A stretch of DNA of 64,000 nt from Rhodospirillaceae bacterium (GTDB lineage: Bacteria; Pseudomonadota; Alphaproteobacteria; Rhodospirillales; Rhodospirillaceae). Below are positions 48,736-58,455 of this stretch, piece by piece; positions within the stretch are counted from its first letter, which is position 1, and each line of letters opens with the position of its first letter. A model generated the notes under the pieces. That model made no database searches. It had not been told where the DNA came from and worked only from the letters and a program-made list of their open reading frames with translations. Both the position numbers and the translations under genes were made by a program. Location of the stretch: contig SHWP01000002.1 of the NCBI GenBank assembly GCA_009693785.1, positions 59,128 to 123,127 of the forward strand. Direction: 5' to 3'.

Positions 48736-50984
48736 ATGGATACTAGGGTGAATAGCAATCTAAGCAAGCTGGCCGCGACCATGACCCCCCTGACGACCCC
48801 CACGTCTGTTACCCGGCGTAGCGCGATTACCGCTCTCGCCGTGGCTGGTGGCGGGGTCATCTTTGGCGTGCCGCTTGGCAGTACCGAGGCAGGAGCCCAG
48901 CAGGCCAAGACGGACTATGGCCCTGGCGGCCCGACCGAGGCGTTCAAATACTGGCTGAAAATCGGCGCTGACAATTCGGTGACGGTCAACGTGCATATGG
49001 CCGAGATGGGCCAAGGTGTGACGACCGCGCTTCCCCAAATCGTCGCTGAGGAATTGGGCGCCGATTGGAAAGACGTGCGCTTTGAGTCCCGGCCAATGGC
49101 AAAGTTTATTACAACCGCGGATATAGCGGCGGCTTTACCGAGGGTACGGGCGGAAGTGTTTCGATCCGCGGCCAGTTCCAAATGTTTCGCGAGTTGGGGG
49201 CAACCGCGCGCGAAATGTTCAAAGCCACCGCGGCCGCCAAATTCAAAATTCCTGCCTCAAGTTTGACGGCCGAGCATGGCCACATTGTTCACGCTGCTTC
49301 CGGGCGCAGTTTGAGTTTTGCGGCATTGGCCGAAGCTGCCGCCCGGCAGCCACCACCAAACGAAGTCACCCTCAAACCCAAGGCCCAGTGGACGCTGATG
49401 GGCACGTCTGCTGCGCGCCTTGATACGCCTGCCAAGGTCGATGGCTCGGCCGGCTTTGGCGTCGATGTCATCCTGCCCGATCTGCTGGTTGCGACTATCC
49501 AAGCAGCTCCCGTGTTTACCGCCCGATTGCTGAGCGTGGACCCAGCCCCGGCCATGAAAATTCCTGGCGTGCAGCAAGTCGTGGCGCTCGATAACGCTGT
49601 CGCTGTGGTGGCAACTGGCTATTGGCCCGCGCTGCGGGGTTTGAAGACTTTGGCCCCGGTATGGGACACGCCCGCGCGTGCCCACTATGGCGCGAGCGAT
49701 TTAGCGCTTGATCTTGAATCCGGTCTGAACCGTGCGAATGCGCCGGTATTGCAGTCCATTGGCGATGTGGACAGTGCCATGAAAGCTGCCGCCCGCACGG
49801 CGGTATTCGAGTACACCGTGCCTTACCTCACACACGCTTGCATGGAACCCATGAACGCCACCGCCCATGTGCGCGCCGACAGCGTCGACATTTGGATGCC
49901 AGGCCAGGGGCATACGACAGTCATTGAAGGCGTGGCCAAAGCCTTGAGCATCGATCCGCTCAGTATCCACGTCCACCGCACTTTCTTGGGCGGCGGGTTC
50001 GGACGGCGCGGCGAGGGCGATGTGGCGGTGCAAGCCGCACTCATCGCCAAGCAAGTTGGCCGTCCGGTCAAACTGATCTGGTCGCGCGAAGAAGATATCC
50101 GGCAAGATTTTTACCGCCCGGCCGCGAAGATGCGCATTATGGCTGGTCTTGATGCCAACAACTTGCCCGTGGCCCTCGATATATCGAACGCCGTACCCTC
50201 CATCTCCAAGCGCCGCTTTCCCGATGCGGTCAAGGATGGCAAGGATATGTCGGCGTTGGCAGCCTTCAACGACAGCCCCTATGCCATCGCCCATTCGCGC
50301 ATGCGCTTTGGTTTGGTCGATAACGGTATTCCGGTTGGCTATTGGCGCTCGGTCAATCACAGCCAGAATGTGTTCTTCCGTGAGCCGGCGATCAACGAGC
50401 TGGCCGCGCGCGCCAAACAAGATGGCCTTACATTCCGCAAAGCCTTGCTGGCGGGCAATACTCGCATCCTGACGTTACTTGATGCCCTGATCAGGTTAGC
50501 TGCTTTTGACAAGCCCATGGCCGCGGGCATACCTGGCACGCGGCGTGGGCGTGGCGCGGCATTGTCGACGTCGCACGGCTCAATTGTTGCGCAAGTCGTC
50601 GAAGTCAGCGTGGCGGCCGACAACGCTATTACAATTGACCGTGTCAGCTGCGTGGCCGATGTGGGCACCATCGTCAATCCGGGCATTGTCAGCGCGCAAA
50701 TGGAAAGCAGCATCATCGACGGCCTTTCGGCGGCGATGTTTGGCGGCATGACGCCCAAAAACGGCGGCATGGCGGAAGGCAATTTCAGCGAGCTGCGTTT
50801 CATGCGCTTGGCCGAGGCCCCCGAGATGAGGGTCGAGGTGCGCGATTGGCCCGAGGCGGCGCCCGGCGGTGTGGGCGAGCCGGGCCTGCCGCCCGTGGCC
50901 CCGGCACTGATCGCGGCCCTGGCCCAAGCCACCGGCGTTTGGTTGCGCACGCTGCCGGTGGTCAAGCAGGGATTTAGCGTCTAG
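48736..50984 (+). CDS. Xanthine dehydrogenase family molybdopterin-binding subunit (IorB-like), interrupted by an apparent frameshift
   Basis: N-part: Tat-like RRSAITALAVAGGG; NVHMAEMGQGVTTALPQIVAEELGADWKDVRFESRPMAKF. After a 1-nt frame change near 49104-49110: YNRGYSGGFTEGTGGSVSIRGQFQMFRELGATAREMFKA...HRTFLGGGFGRRGEGDVAVQAALIAKQVGRPVKLIWSREEDIRQDFYRP...GGVGEPGLPPVAPALIAALAQATG. Confidence 0.9.
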
Positions 50985-50987
50985 AGT

Positions 50988-51836
50988 CTATTGAGCCATT
51001 GATCGCGCGATCGCCTGGGCGATCAGCGTCATCTTGCAAATATTGGGCGGGAATAGATCGATCAATTCTTTCAATGTCGCGGCAGCCGCTTCGCTGGGCG
51101 CGGCCAACGGCACCACCGGGCAATCGAGGTAAAGGGCGCTGGCCTGATGATTGGCCTGATGGTCCATGGCTGCCGCCGCCGTGCCCAAGGTGCCGTTATC
51201 GATAATCAGCTGCAACTGGCGCAGCAGCAGCTGCAGAAATTGCGGCCATGCGGTGAAGTGACGATAAAACGAAGGAATCACGCGGCCATCGGGGCCGTGG
51301 AGTTGATGAGCCAGCGCGCGCAATAATGCTTTTGTGTCATCGGCAAGTGCAGCCATTTCCGCCATGGGTGGCAAAGCCGTGACGTTCGCAATGGGCGGGC
51401 GCGTCAAAGCCCCGGGCGTGGGTTTGCGTTGCGCGCGGGCTTGGGGTGTTTCATCTAACATCAATCGCAACGCCTTCAGCGCAAGCAGGTTGGCCGGGTT
51501 GGCGCTGCTGTAAGCGCGGCAAGTGGCGCGCACAGCTGCCAGCGTTTCGGCACTCATGTCGCAGGCGGTGATTTCGTCAGAGCTGAAATTCAACGCCAAT
51601 GGCTGCTGTTTGGCCAGCAAGGCTTGGGCGACTTCCGCCACCCGCCCCGAGACATACAATGGCCCCACACTGGCCCACGCCCACTCCAGGCAGCCAGGCA
51701 CCGTGGCCATGTGCCGGAAGATCAGGTTGACCATCGGCACGCGTAATGAGTTTCGAATGTCGTTGTAAATATCGGCGATAACCCCGGTCGCGTCGGCCTC
51801 TTTGATCTCGGCGAGAGCGGTGTTGGCCATGGTCAT
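50988..51836 (-). CDS. DehI-like (halocarboxylic acid dehydrogenase fold) protein
   Basis: LAEIKEADATGVIADIYNDIRNSLRVPMVNLIFRHMATVPGCLEWAWASVGPLYVSGRVAEVAQALL; similarity recalled, not searched. Confidence 0.65.
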   Translation of the reverse strand: MTMANTALAEIKEADATGVIADIYNDIRNSLRVPMVNLIFRHMATVPGCLEWAWASVGPLYVSGRVAEVAQALLAKQQPLALNFSSDEITACDMSAETLAAVRATCRAYSSANPANLLALKALRLMLDETPQARAQRKPTPGALTRPPIANVTALPPMAEMAALADDTKALLRALAHQLHGPDGRVIPSFYRHFTAWPQFLQLLLRQLQLIIDNGTLGTAAAAMDHQANHQASALYLDCPVVPLAAPSEAAAATLKELIDLFPPNICKMTLIAQAIARSMAQ

Positions 51837-53515
51837 ACGCAGCTTTTTACGCGGCGCGCTTGGCTAGCATTTTTTCGAAATCCTTGGCGCTGAGGGGGCT
51901 TCGAGTAATAAAACCCTTGTATGCTGTCGCAGCCATTGTCGCGCAGGAAATCGACGTGCTCTAAAATTTCCGCGCCCTCGGCCACCACTTCCAGATTCAA
52001 TCCACGCGAGAGGCCAATGATCGCGCGCGCGATTTCGGCGGTGTTGGAGTTTTCCTGCACGTCACGCACAAACGCGCGGTCGATCTTCAAGGTGGTGATG
52101 GGGAACCGCCCCAAATAGGACAGGCTTGAATAGCCGGTGCCAAAATCATCAATCGACAGGCCGCAGCCAAGGTCGCGCACTTTTTGCATGCGCGCGATGG
52201 CCGCATCGATGTCGTTCATCAACATGCTTTCGGTGATCTCGAGCTCCAGCCATTTAGCGTCGAGGCCGCAGGAAGACAAATTGGCGACAACCTTGTCGAT
52301 TAGGTCCTTGGCACGGAATTGATGCGCCGAAACGTTCACCGACATTTTGATCGGCTCATAGCCCATGTCTTGCCAGGCCTTGGTTTGGCGGCAGGCTTCC
52401 TTCATCACCCAGGTGCCGATATCGACAATCAGTCCGGTTTCTTCAGCCACGGGAATGAACTCACCCGGCCCGATCATGCCGCGCACCGGGTCCATCCACC
52501 GGATCAACGCCTCACCGCCCCTCACCTGATTATTTTTTGGATTGACCTTAGGCTGGTAAAACAAAACAAATTCATTGTTAGCCAGCGCACCGCGAATACG
52601 CTTTTCCAACTCAAGCCGGTTCTTGGCCTTGGTGTTCATATCGGAGGCAAAGAAACGGTATTGATCGCCGCCCGCCTGCTTGGCAAACGACATCGCGCTG
52701 AGTAAGCCCTTCAACAACTCGTCGAAGTCTTTACCGTCGGTAGGGAAGATCGACAGGCCCACCGATAGCGTGGCGAAAATATCCTCGCCCTTAAGGTGAA
52801 AGGCCTGGCGCATGCCTTTCAATACTTTCTCGGCCACGATCACGCTGTCGTCGATGGCCGAGATCGGCGTCATCACCGCGAACTTATCGCCATCGAGCCG
52901 GGCGGCGGTGTCGGACTGGCGCACCACCTTGCTCAAGCGCTCGCCAAATTCTTTCAGCAACTGATCGCCCGCGGCATAGCCCAAACCTTCGTTGATGATC
53001 GTGAAGCGGTCGATGCCCATGACCAGCATGGCGATGGATTTGCTGGCGCGCTTGGCGTTGAAAATCGATTGCCCCACGCGGTCAGATAACAAACCTCTGT
53101 CAGGCAGGCCGGTGAGGGGGTCGTGGCCCACTTTGCGTGTTGCCCCCGATGCGGCATCGCTCTGGAATGTTTCCGACAAAATCAGCGCGACGAATTAGCT
53201 GGGCTCGCCGCTCGCGTCGCGGATCGGCGTCATGGTCAGCGAATGTAACTGCGCCTTGCCGTCGGCGTGCTTGGAGCGCACGGATTCATAATGCTGGCGC
53301 TCTTTCGTGCTCCACAAGCCCTCGCAAAATTCTTCGTCGTTGTACTCGCGGAACAAATCGCGCGCATTCATGCCCTCAAGGGCGGGCAAGGCGTGGCCGG
53401 TCAATTTGGTGAAGGCGGTGTTGGCGCGCCGGATGATGCCCGCGCGGTCGGTCACCATCACGGCATCGGAGGTCGCATCCAGCACGGCCTGAAACAAGGC
53501 ATCGGGTGACGTCAT
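51833..53515 (-). CDS. PAS-GGDEF-EAL protein split by an in-frame TAA at 53195-53197
   Basis: PAS part (from ATG 53515): MTSPDALFQAVLDATSDAVMVTDRAGIIRRANTAFTKLTGHALPALEGMNARDLF...LTMTPIRDASGEPS* then same frame FVALILSETFQSDAASGATRKVGHDPLTGLPDRGLLSDRV...DRFTIINEGLGYAAGDQLLKEFGERL (GGDEF-type) and EAL domain ELEKRIRGALANNEFVLFYQPKVNPKNNQVRGGEALIRW...IDDFGTGYSSLSYLGRFPITTLKIDRAFV. Intact downstream ORF is 51833..53179. Confidence 0.88.
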
Positions 53516-53809
53516 CGGCGCGGGTATCCCCCTGAAAACAAATGCTTTTTGTGCGCCAGCCCGGCGCAAGGGCTCCTTTATAGCCCTCCCGGATGGGAAT
53601 GGGGAGGGGGAAGCATCGGGTCGCGACCGCAGTCGTGGATGATCGCCGACGCCATGACGCCGCGCGAGATTCTCAACGCAGACCCAACCACGAATCCGAT
53701 GACATCGGCCGGGCGATGCGTTCATCGCCCCGGTCGTGAGCCCTGCCTAAAGTGCATCAGCTTTTGCCATGCCCTTGCTTAAGGGTTTGCATAATTCCCA
53801 CCGATCAAG

Positions 53810-54343
53810 TCAATCAATGTTGTCTTCAGATTTGACTATTATCACGCTCAAGGAATAGTCGATTGGTGTGAAGTTACCTGAAACATATTTTTTTGCTGCG
53901 ATGTCTTCGATCCAAATTCGATGTTTCTCGAAGGCAGCCATTGCGCCTTGTTCATCTAGCGACCCGGCTTGCTCAAGATCTTCCAGGAGTTCAAGCGAAG
54001 CCCTGCATATTTGCACGTCTTGCCCGACTGACATATCAAAGCGAACATATTCACCTTCCCATCTGGGGCGGTTAGAAATTAGCCTCGTGAAATTCGGTTT
54101 CACTATTTCCTCCTTTTGTGTTGACGTTTTACGCCCCCTCTTTATCTGGACTTTCTCAGCCAGTTGTTCTTTATCGATGGCTACAGCCAATGAGTGTTCG
54201 TTAAATCCAAAGATTGCCGCGATAGCTGCATTTGCATCGGTGTGTTTGATGTCTACCTTGCAACGCTGCGCAAGAAATAATCGTAGGCTTTTTGCAGCCG
54301 CTCTACGGCGATCATCGGTAAGTATAAAGCTAGGGTATGCCAT
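53810..54343 (-). CDS. Hypothetical protein in an AT-rich accessory stretch
   Basis: 177-aa ORF. N-terminal RRRAAAKSLRLFLAQRCKVDIKHTDANAAIAAIFGFNEHSLAVAID loosely resembles helical FGxxxWNTL-type N-terminal domains; no firm family. Confidence 0.6.
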   Translation of the reverse strand: MAYPSFILTDDRRRAAAKSLRLFLAQRCKVDIKHTDANAAIAAIFGFNEHSLAVAIDKEQLAEKVQIKRGRKTSTQKEEIVKPNFTRLISNRPRWEGEYVRFDMSVGQDVQICRASLELLEDLEQAGSLDEQGAMAAFEKHRIWIEDIAAKKYVSGNFTPIDYSLSVIIVKSEDNID

Positions 54344-54755
54344 AAGACCTTCTTCTCCCAGATTCGCCTCAATAAGTCAGTGCTCCCATTTCTGACCGCG
54401 AACCCGTGAAAGAAGATCGGGGCGATTCAGAGGCAGGTTTTCCGTCCGCATGTTGCGGGGGAGCGGAATGCTATCTGCAGGCATAACTTTACATAGCGTT
54501 TTTCTGCTTCACGATCAACTAGATAAGGCAAAAAATTCCGGAAGATTCTAAACCTACAAGCATGCCCATGATTTTTCCCAGACCGCCCCGGTATGCTTAT
54601 TCATATTTTTTTTCGAACTATCTCTTTGCGGCATGAATAACACCTGCCTTGAGCCTAAACATGAGCGCGACCTAACTGTCGCTCTCCATCATTCGCGGCC
54701 TGCCAATTCAACCATCTGTTCGTGTTGCTATTCTTCGCTGGCGCAAATCGCTTCC

Positions 54756-54860
54756 TCACGCTTCGCTCCGCGTCATACCGCCTCTGCATAAAAATACCTC
54801 AGCGGCATAACAAGCCTTCGCGTTCACCAGGCGGGCCTGTATTTTTCCTGTAAGAACAGG
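54756..54860. repeat. Candidate dispersed intergenic element, copy 2
   Basis: TCACGCTTCGCTCCGCGTCATACCG (22/25 identical to copy 1) ... GCCTGTATTTTTCCTGTAAGAACAGG (same hairpin arrangement). Confidence 0.45.
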
Positions 54861-55036
54861 GATACAAAATATTTTCCACGGCTGACGTGACGCAGGCTTG
54901 GCCAATCAGGGGCGCGAATTTTTCATGACCTTGCGCTCGGGTTTTCCCCAACATTCTCCATGCTCTTCGGCAATTTTTCTTGGCTGTGGCTTATACAGCG
55001 CGCATCATCATGGCTGATGATTCGTGATGATGCAGG

Positions 55037-55459
55037 ATGGTCATGAGACGTGCCTTTGAAATTTTTCTAGTGATGGCTTTGGTTCTTGATGTTGGCGCGG
55101 CCATCGCTGCCGAGCCGCCAGCAATCCCGCGCGATGTGCTCGCTAAGGCCGATTACGTGAAGGGCCGCGCTGCGTTCCAAAGCCGTTGCAGTGCTTGCCA
55201 CGCTCTTGCAGAAGGCTCAGCCGATCTTGCTGGCCCCGCGCTGTTTGGCATGTTCAAGCGCACCGTGGGCACTAAGCCCGGATTCGATTTTTCACCAACC
55301 CTGAAAAAAGCGGGGCTTACTTGGACGCCTGCGTACTTGGCCGCGTGGCTGGCCGACCCCAAGGGTTACTTGCCTGACAACAACATGATGATCCCCGAAG
55401 CCGTGCCCGAACGCGACCGGGTGAACATGATCTCGTTCATGATGGTGCCACCCGGATGA
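55037..55459 (+). CDS. Class I c-type cytochrome
   Basis: KGRAAFQSRCSACHALAEGSADLAGPALFGMFKRTVGTKPGFDFSPTLKKAGLTWTPAYLAAWLADPKGYLPDNNMMIPEAVPERDRVNMISFMM; CxxCH plus distal Met. Confidence 0.92.
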   Translation: MVMRRAFEIFLVMALVLDVGAAIAAEPPAIPRDVLAKADYVKGRAAFQSRCSACHALAEGSADLAGPALFGMFKRTVGTKPGFDFSPTLKKAGLTWTPAYLAAWLADPKGYLPDNNMMIPEAVPERDRVNMISFMMVPPG

Positions 55460-57768
55460 GCGAGCAGCGCCCATCGCCGTCGTTCTTAGGCCCCGCTGGC
55501 GGCTGGGCGTCGCTGAAGGCCAGCGCGCAGCATTTGCTCAGCGGCGGGGCCCCGGTCGCTGGGGCCAAAACGCTCCTCAGCCTCAACCAACCCGAGGGCT
55601 TTGACTGCCCCGGGTGTGCCTGGGGCGATCCCAAGCATACCTCGTCCTTTGAGTTTTGCGAAAACGGCGTTAAGGCCGTGGCCTGGGAAGCCACCGCGAA
55701 ACGCTGCACGCCCGAGGTGATGGCGGCGCATAAAGTGTCCTGGCTGGCCGCGCAAGATGACCATGTTCTGGAGTCTTTGGGCCGCCTGACGCAGCCCATG
55801 ATTTATGATGCGGGCGAAGACATATACAAAGTTATCAGCTGGGATGATGCCTTCGCGCTGATTGGCGCGGAGTTGCGGAAACTCGAGAATCCCGACCAAG
55901 CGATTTTTTATACTTCTGGGCGCACGTCCAACGAGGCGGCGTTTTTGTGGCAGCTGTTCGTGCGCGAATTCGGCACCAACAATCTGCCCGACTGCTCCAA
56001 CATGTGCCACGAGGCCTCGGGTGTGGCGCTGAGCGAGTCCATTGGCATCGGCAAGGGCACGATCCTGTTGGAAGACATGAAACTGGCCGATGCGATTTTT
56101 ATTTTTGGCCAGAACCCCGGCACCAATCATCCGCGCATGCTGGGTGACCTGAAAGAGGCCGCCGCACGTGGCGCCAAAATTGTCACCATCAACCCCTTGC
56201 GCGAACGTGGGCTGGAACGCTTCGCCGACCCCAAGAACCCGCTCGATATGGCCGCCAATGCCATGGGCGGGCCGGGTGCGTCACTCACCAGCCTTTATTT
56301 GCAACTCCAAATCGGCGGGGATTTGGCGCTGCTCAAAGGCATGATGAAGGTGATCATCGCTGCCGACGAAGCCGCACGTGCGGCGGGTGACAAGCCGGTG
56401 CTCGATCATGAGTTTATCGCTGCCCATACCCAAGGCTTGGATACCTTGATCGCCGACCTCGAGGCCGAACCATGGGAACGCATTTTGGCGCAGTCGGGCC
56501 TCACGCGTGCCGAGATCGAAGCCGCGGCCGAAATTTATATGAACGCCGAGCGGGTGATTTGCACCTGGGCCATGGGACTCACCCAGCACGCGATGGGTGT
56601 GGAGACCATTCAGCAGATCGCAAACTTGCTGATGCTGCGCGGCAACCTGGGGCGGCCCGGCACCGGCCCGTGCCCCGTGCGCGGACATTCCAACGTGCAA
56701 GGCGACCGGACCATGGGCATCACCGAATTGCCCAAGGCCGAGTTCCTCGACAGCTTGAAGCGTGTGTTTGGTTTCGAGCCGCCGCGCAAGCCAGGCGTCA
56801 ATACCGTCGAGGCCATCCGCGCCATGAGCGAGGGCCGCGCCAAGGTGCTGCTGGCCATGGGCGGCAATTTCGCGGCTGCGTGCCCTGACTCGGATGTGAC
56901 GTGGGCAGCGTTACGTGGCCTCAATTTGACCGTCCATGTTTCGACGAAACTCAACCGCAGCCATCTCATTCACGGCCACAAGGCGCTGATTTTGCCCGCC
57001 CTGGGCCGCACCGAAATCGACACTCAGAAGACCGGCCGCCAAGCCATCACCGTGGAAGACTCCATGAGCATGGTGCACGCGAGCCAAGGCATCAACCGCC
57101 CGGCGTCGGAGCATTTGCGCTCGGAACCCTGGATCATTGCTGGCATCGCGCTGGCGACTATGCCGCAGTCAAGAATTCCTTGGGCAGAGTTGCGCGAGGA
57201 TTACCGGTTGATCCGCAGCAAAATTGAAGCGGTGTTTACCGATTTTGAGAATTACAACCAGCGCATAATGCGCGCGGGCGGATTTTATTTGGGGAATTCG
57301 GCCAAAGAGCGCGTATGGAAAACCAAAACCGGCAAGGCCAATTTTATCGCCACGCCATTGCCGCCTGAAACTGTCGGGACCGCTGCGCAAAAACTGACGG
57401 CGGAAAAGGTCTTCACGCTGATGACCTTCCGCGCCCACGACCAATACAACACCACCGTATATGCCCGGAATGACCGCTATCGCGGCATCGCCAACAAGCG
57501 CCGGGTGGTGTTCATCAATCCAGCCGACATGGCGGAGTTGAAATTGAGTGCCGGTGATATGGTGGACCTGGCCACGGTTTGGCATGACCGGCGTGCGCGC
57601 GTGGCACGTGGTTTCGAGATCACGCCCTACAACATTCCGCGCGGCTGCTTGGGCGCCTACTTTCCAGAAACGAACGTCCTCGTGCCGCTTGATAGCCACG
57701 GCGCGCGCTCGGGCACGCCCACCAACAAATCCATCCCCATTACGTTGCATAAAGTGTCCGTCTCATGA
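55456..57768 (+). CDS. FdhF/YdeP family molybdopterin oxidoreductase
   Basis: GFDCPGCAWGDPKHTSSFEFCENGVKAVAWEAT...AIFYTSGRTSNEAAFLWQLFVREFGTNNLPDCSNMCHEASGVALSESIGIGKGTI...FGQNPGTNHPRMLGDLKEAAARGAKIVTINPLRERGLERF. Confidence 0.95.
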   Translation: MSEQRPSPSFLGPAGGWASLKASAQHLLSGGAPVAGAKTLLSLNQPEGFDCPGCAWGDPKHTSSFEFCENGVKAVAWEATAKRCTPEVMAAHKVSWLAAQDDHVLESLGRLTQPMIYDAGEDIYKVISWDDAFALIGAELRKLENPDQAIFYTSGRTSNEAAFLWQLFVREFGTNNLPDCSNMCHEASGVALSESIGIGKGTILLEDMKLADAIFIFGQNPGTNHPRMLGDLKEAAARGAKIVTINPLRERGLERFADPKNPLDMAANAMGGPGASLTSLYLQLQIGGDLALLKGMMKVIIAADEAARAAGDKPVLDHEFIAAHTQGLDTLIADLEAEPWERILAQSGLTRAEIEAAAEIYMNAERVICTWAMGLTQHAMGVETIQQIANLLMLRGNLGRPGTGPCPVRGHSNVQGDRTMGITELPKAEFLDSLKRVFGFEPPRKPGVNTVEAIRAMSEGRAKVLLAMGGNFAAACPDSDVTWAALRGLNLTVHVSTKLNRSHLIHGHKALILPALGRTEIDTQKTGRQAITVEDSMSMVHASQGINRPASEHLRSEPWIIAGIALATMPQSRIPWAELREDYRLIRSKIEAVFTDFENYNQRIMRAGGFYLGNSAKERVWKTKTGKANFIATPLPPETVGTAAQKLTAEKVFTLMTFRAHDQYNTTVYARNDRYRGIANKRRVVFINPADMAELKLSAGDMVDLATVWHDRRARVARGFEITPYNIPRGCLGAYFPETNVLVPLDSHGARSGTPTNKSIPITLHKVSVS

Positions 57769-58097
57769 CTCAATCCAATGCCATCGCGACCACGCCCAAG
57801 CCGCCCTATTACGCGGTGATCTTCACCTCGTTGCGAACCGAGGGCGACAATGGCTATGCAGCCACCGCCGATCGCATGGTCGAGATCGCCCAAACCATGC
57901 CGGGGTTCTTGGGCGTTGAGTCCGCCCGCGATGGTTTGGGAATTACGGTATGTTACTGGGATAGCTTAGCCGCGATTGCCGCCTGGAAGGCGCAAGCCGA
58001 ACACCAAGAGGCTCAGCGACGCGGCAAGACAGAGTGGTACGCCAGCTACCGTACGCGTATTGCCAAAGTCGAACGCGACGACAATACCCATGCCTGA
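57765..58097 (+). CDS. Antibiotic biosynthesis monooxygenase (ABM) family protein
   Basis: YYAVIFTSLRTEGDNGYAATADRMVEIAQTMPGFLGVESARDGLGITVCYWDSLAAIAAWKAQAEHQEAQRRGKTEWYASYRTRIAKVER. Confidence 0.92.
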   Translation: MTQSNAIATTPKPPYYAVIFTSLRTEGDNGYAATADRMVEIAQTMPGFLGVESARDGLGITVCYWDSLAAIAAWKAQAEHQEAQRRGKTEWYASYRTRIAKVERDDNTHA

Positions 58098-58395
58098 ATC
58101 CGGCTCCGCCGAAACCGAGGCTGCGATCGCCACGGTGCTGGCACGTTATCCAGCGTTGGATGGCCCTTCGGCGCTGGTGTTTCTCGCGCTCTGCGCGGCT
58201 CCTTCGGGGGGCAGGGCCCTATCGAAAAAGCTTGGCCTGGCGCAAAGCGATTTATTCCGCAGTCTTGCCACGCTGGAAGAGGTGGGGCTGGTCTCTGCGG
58301 CGGATCCGCCTGTCGATGATGACCCCCTGCGGCGGGTTCTGACTCTGACCACGGCTGGCTTTCAATTGAAGCTGGATCTGCAAGTCAGCTCGTAG
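58090..58395 (+). CDS. MarR-like winged-helix protein
   Basis: VLARYPALDGPSALVFLALCAAPSGGRALSKKLGLAQSDLFRSLATLEEVGLVSAADPPVDDDPLRRVLTLTTAGFQL; overlaps the ABM gene by 8 nt. Confidence 0.7.
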   Translation: MPESGSAETEAAIATVLARYPALDGPSALVFLALCAAPSGGRALSKKLGLAQSDLFRSLATLEEVGLVSAADPPVDDDPLRRVLTLTTAGFQLKLDLQVSS

Positions 58396-58403
58396 GCGCA
58401 AAA

Positions 58404-58431
58404 AACGCCGCCAAGTTGCCCTGGCGGCGTT
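58404..58431. terminator. Terminator between convergent operons
   Basis: AACGCCGCCA-agttgccc-TGGCGGCGTT. The minus-strand continuation is TTTTTT, so it best fits termination of the TPR/TonB operon on the minus strand. Confidence 0.75.
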
Positions 58432-58455
58432 CGTGATCGTCTCGGGTCTGGCTGG

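Noticed and set aside
55456-57768. Possible selenocysteine in the FdhF/YdeP protein
   Set aside because: No in-frame TGA; the position reads through with Cys (DCSNMCHEASG).
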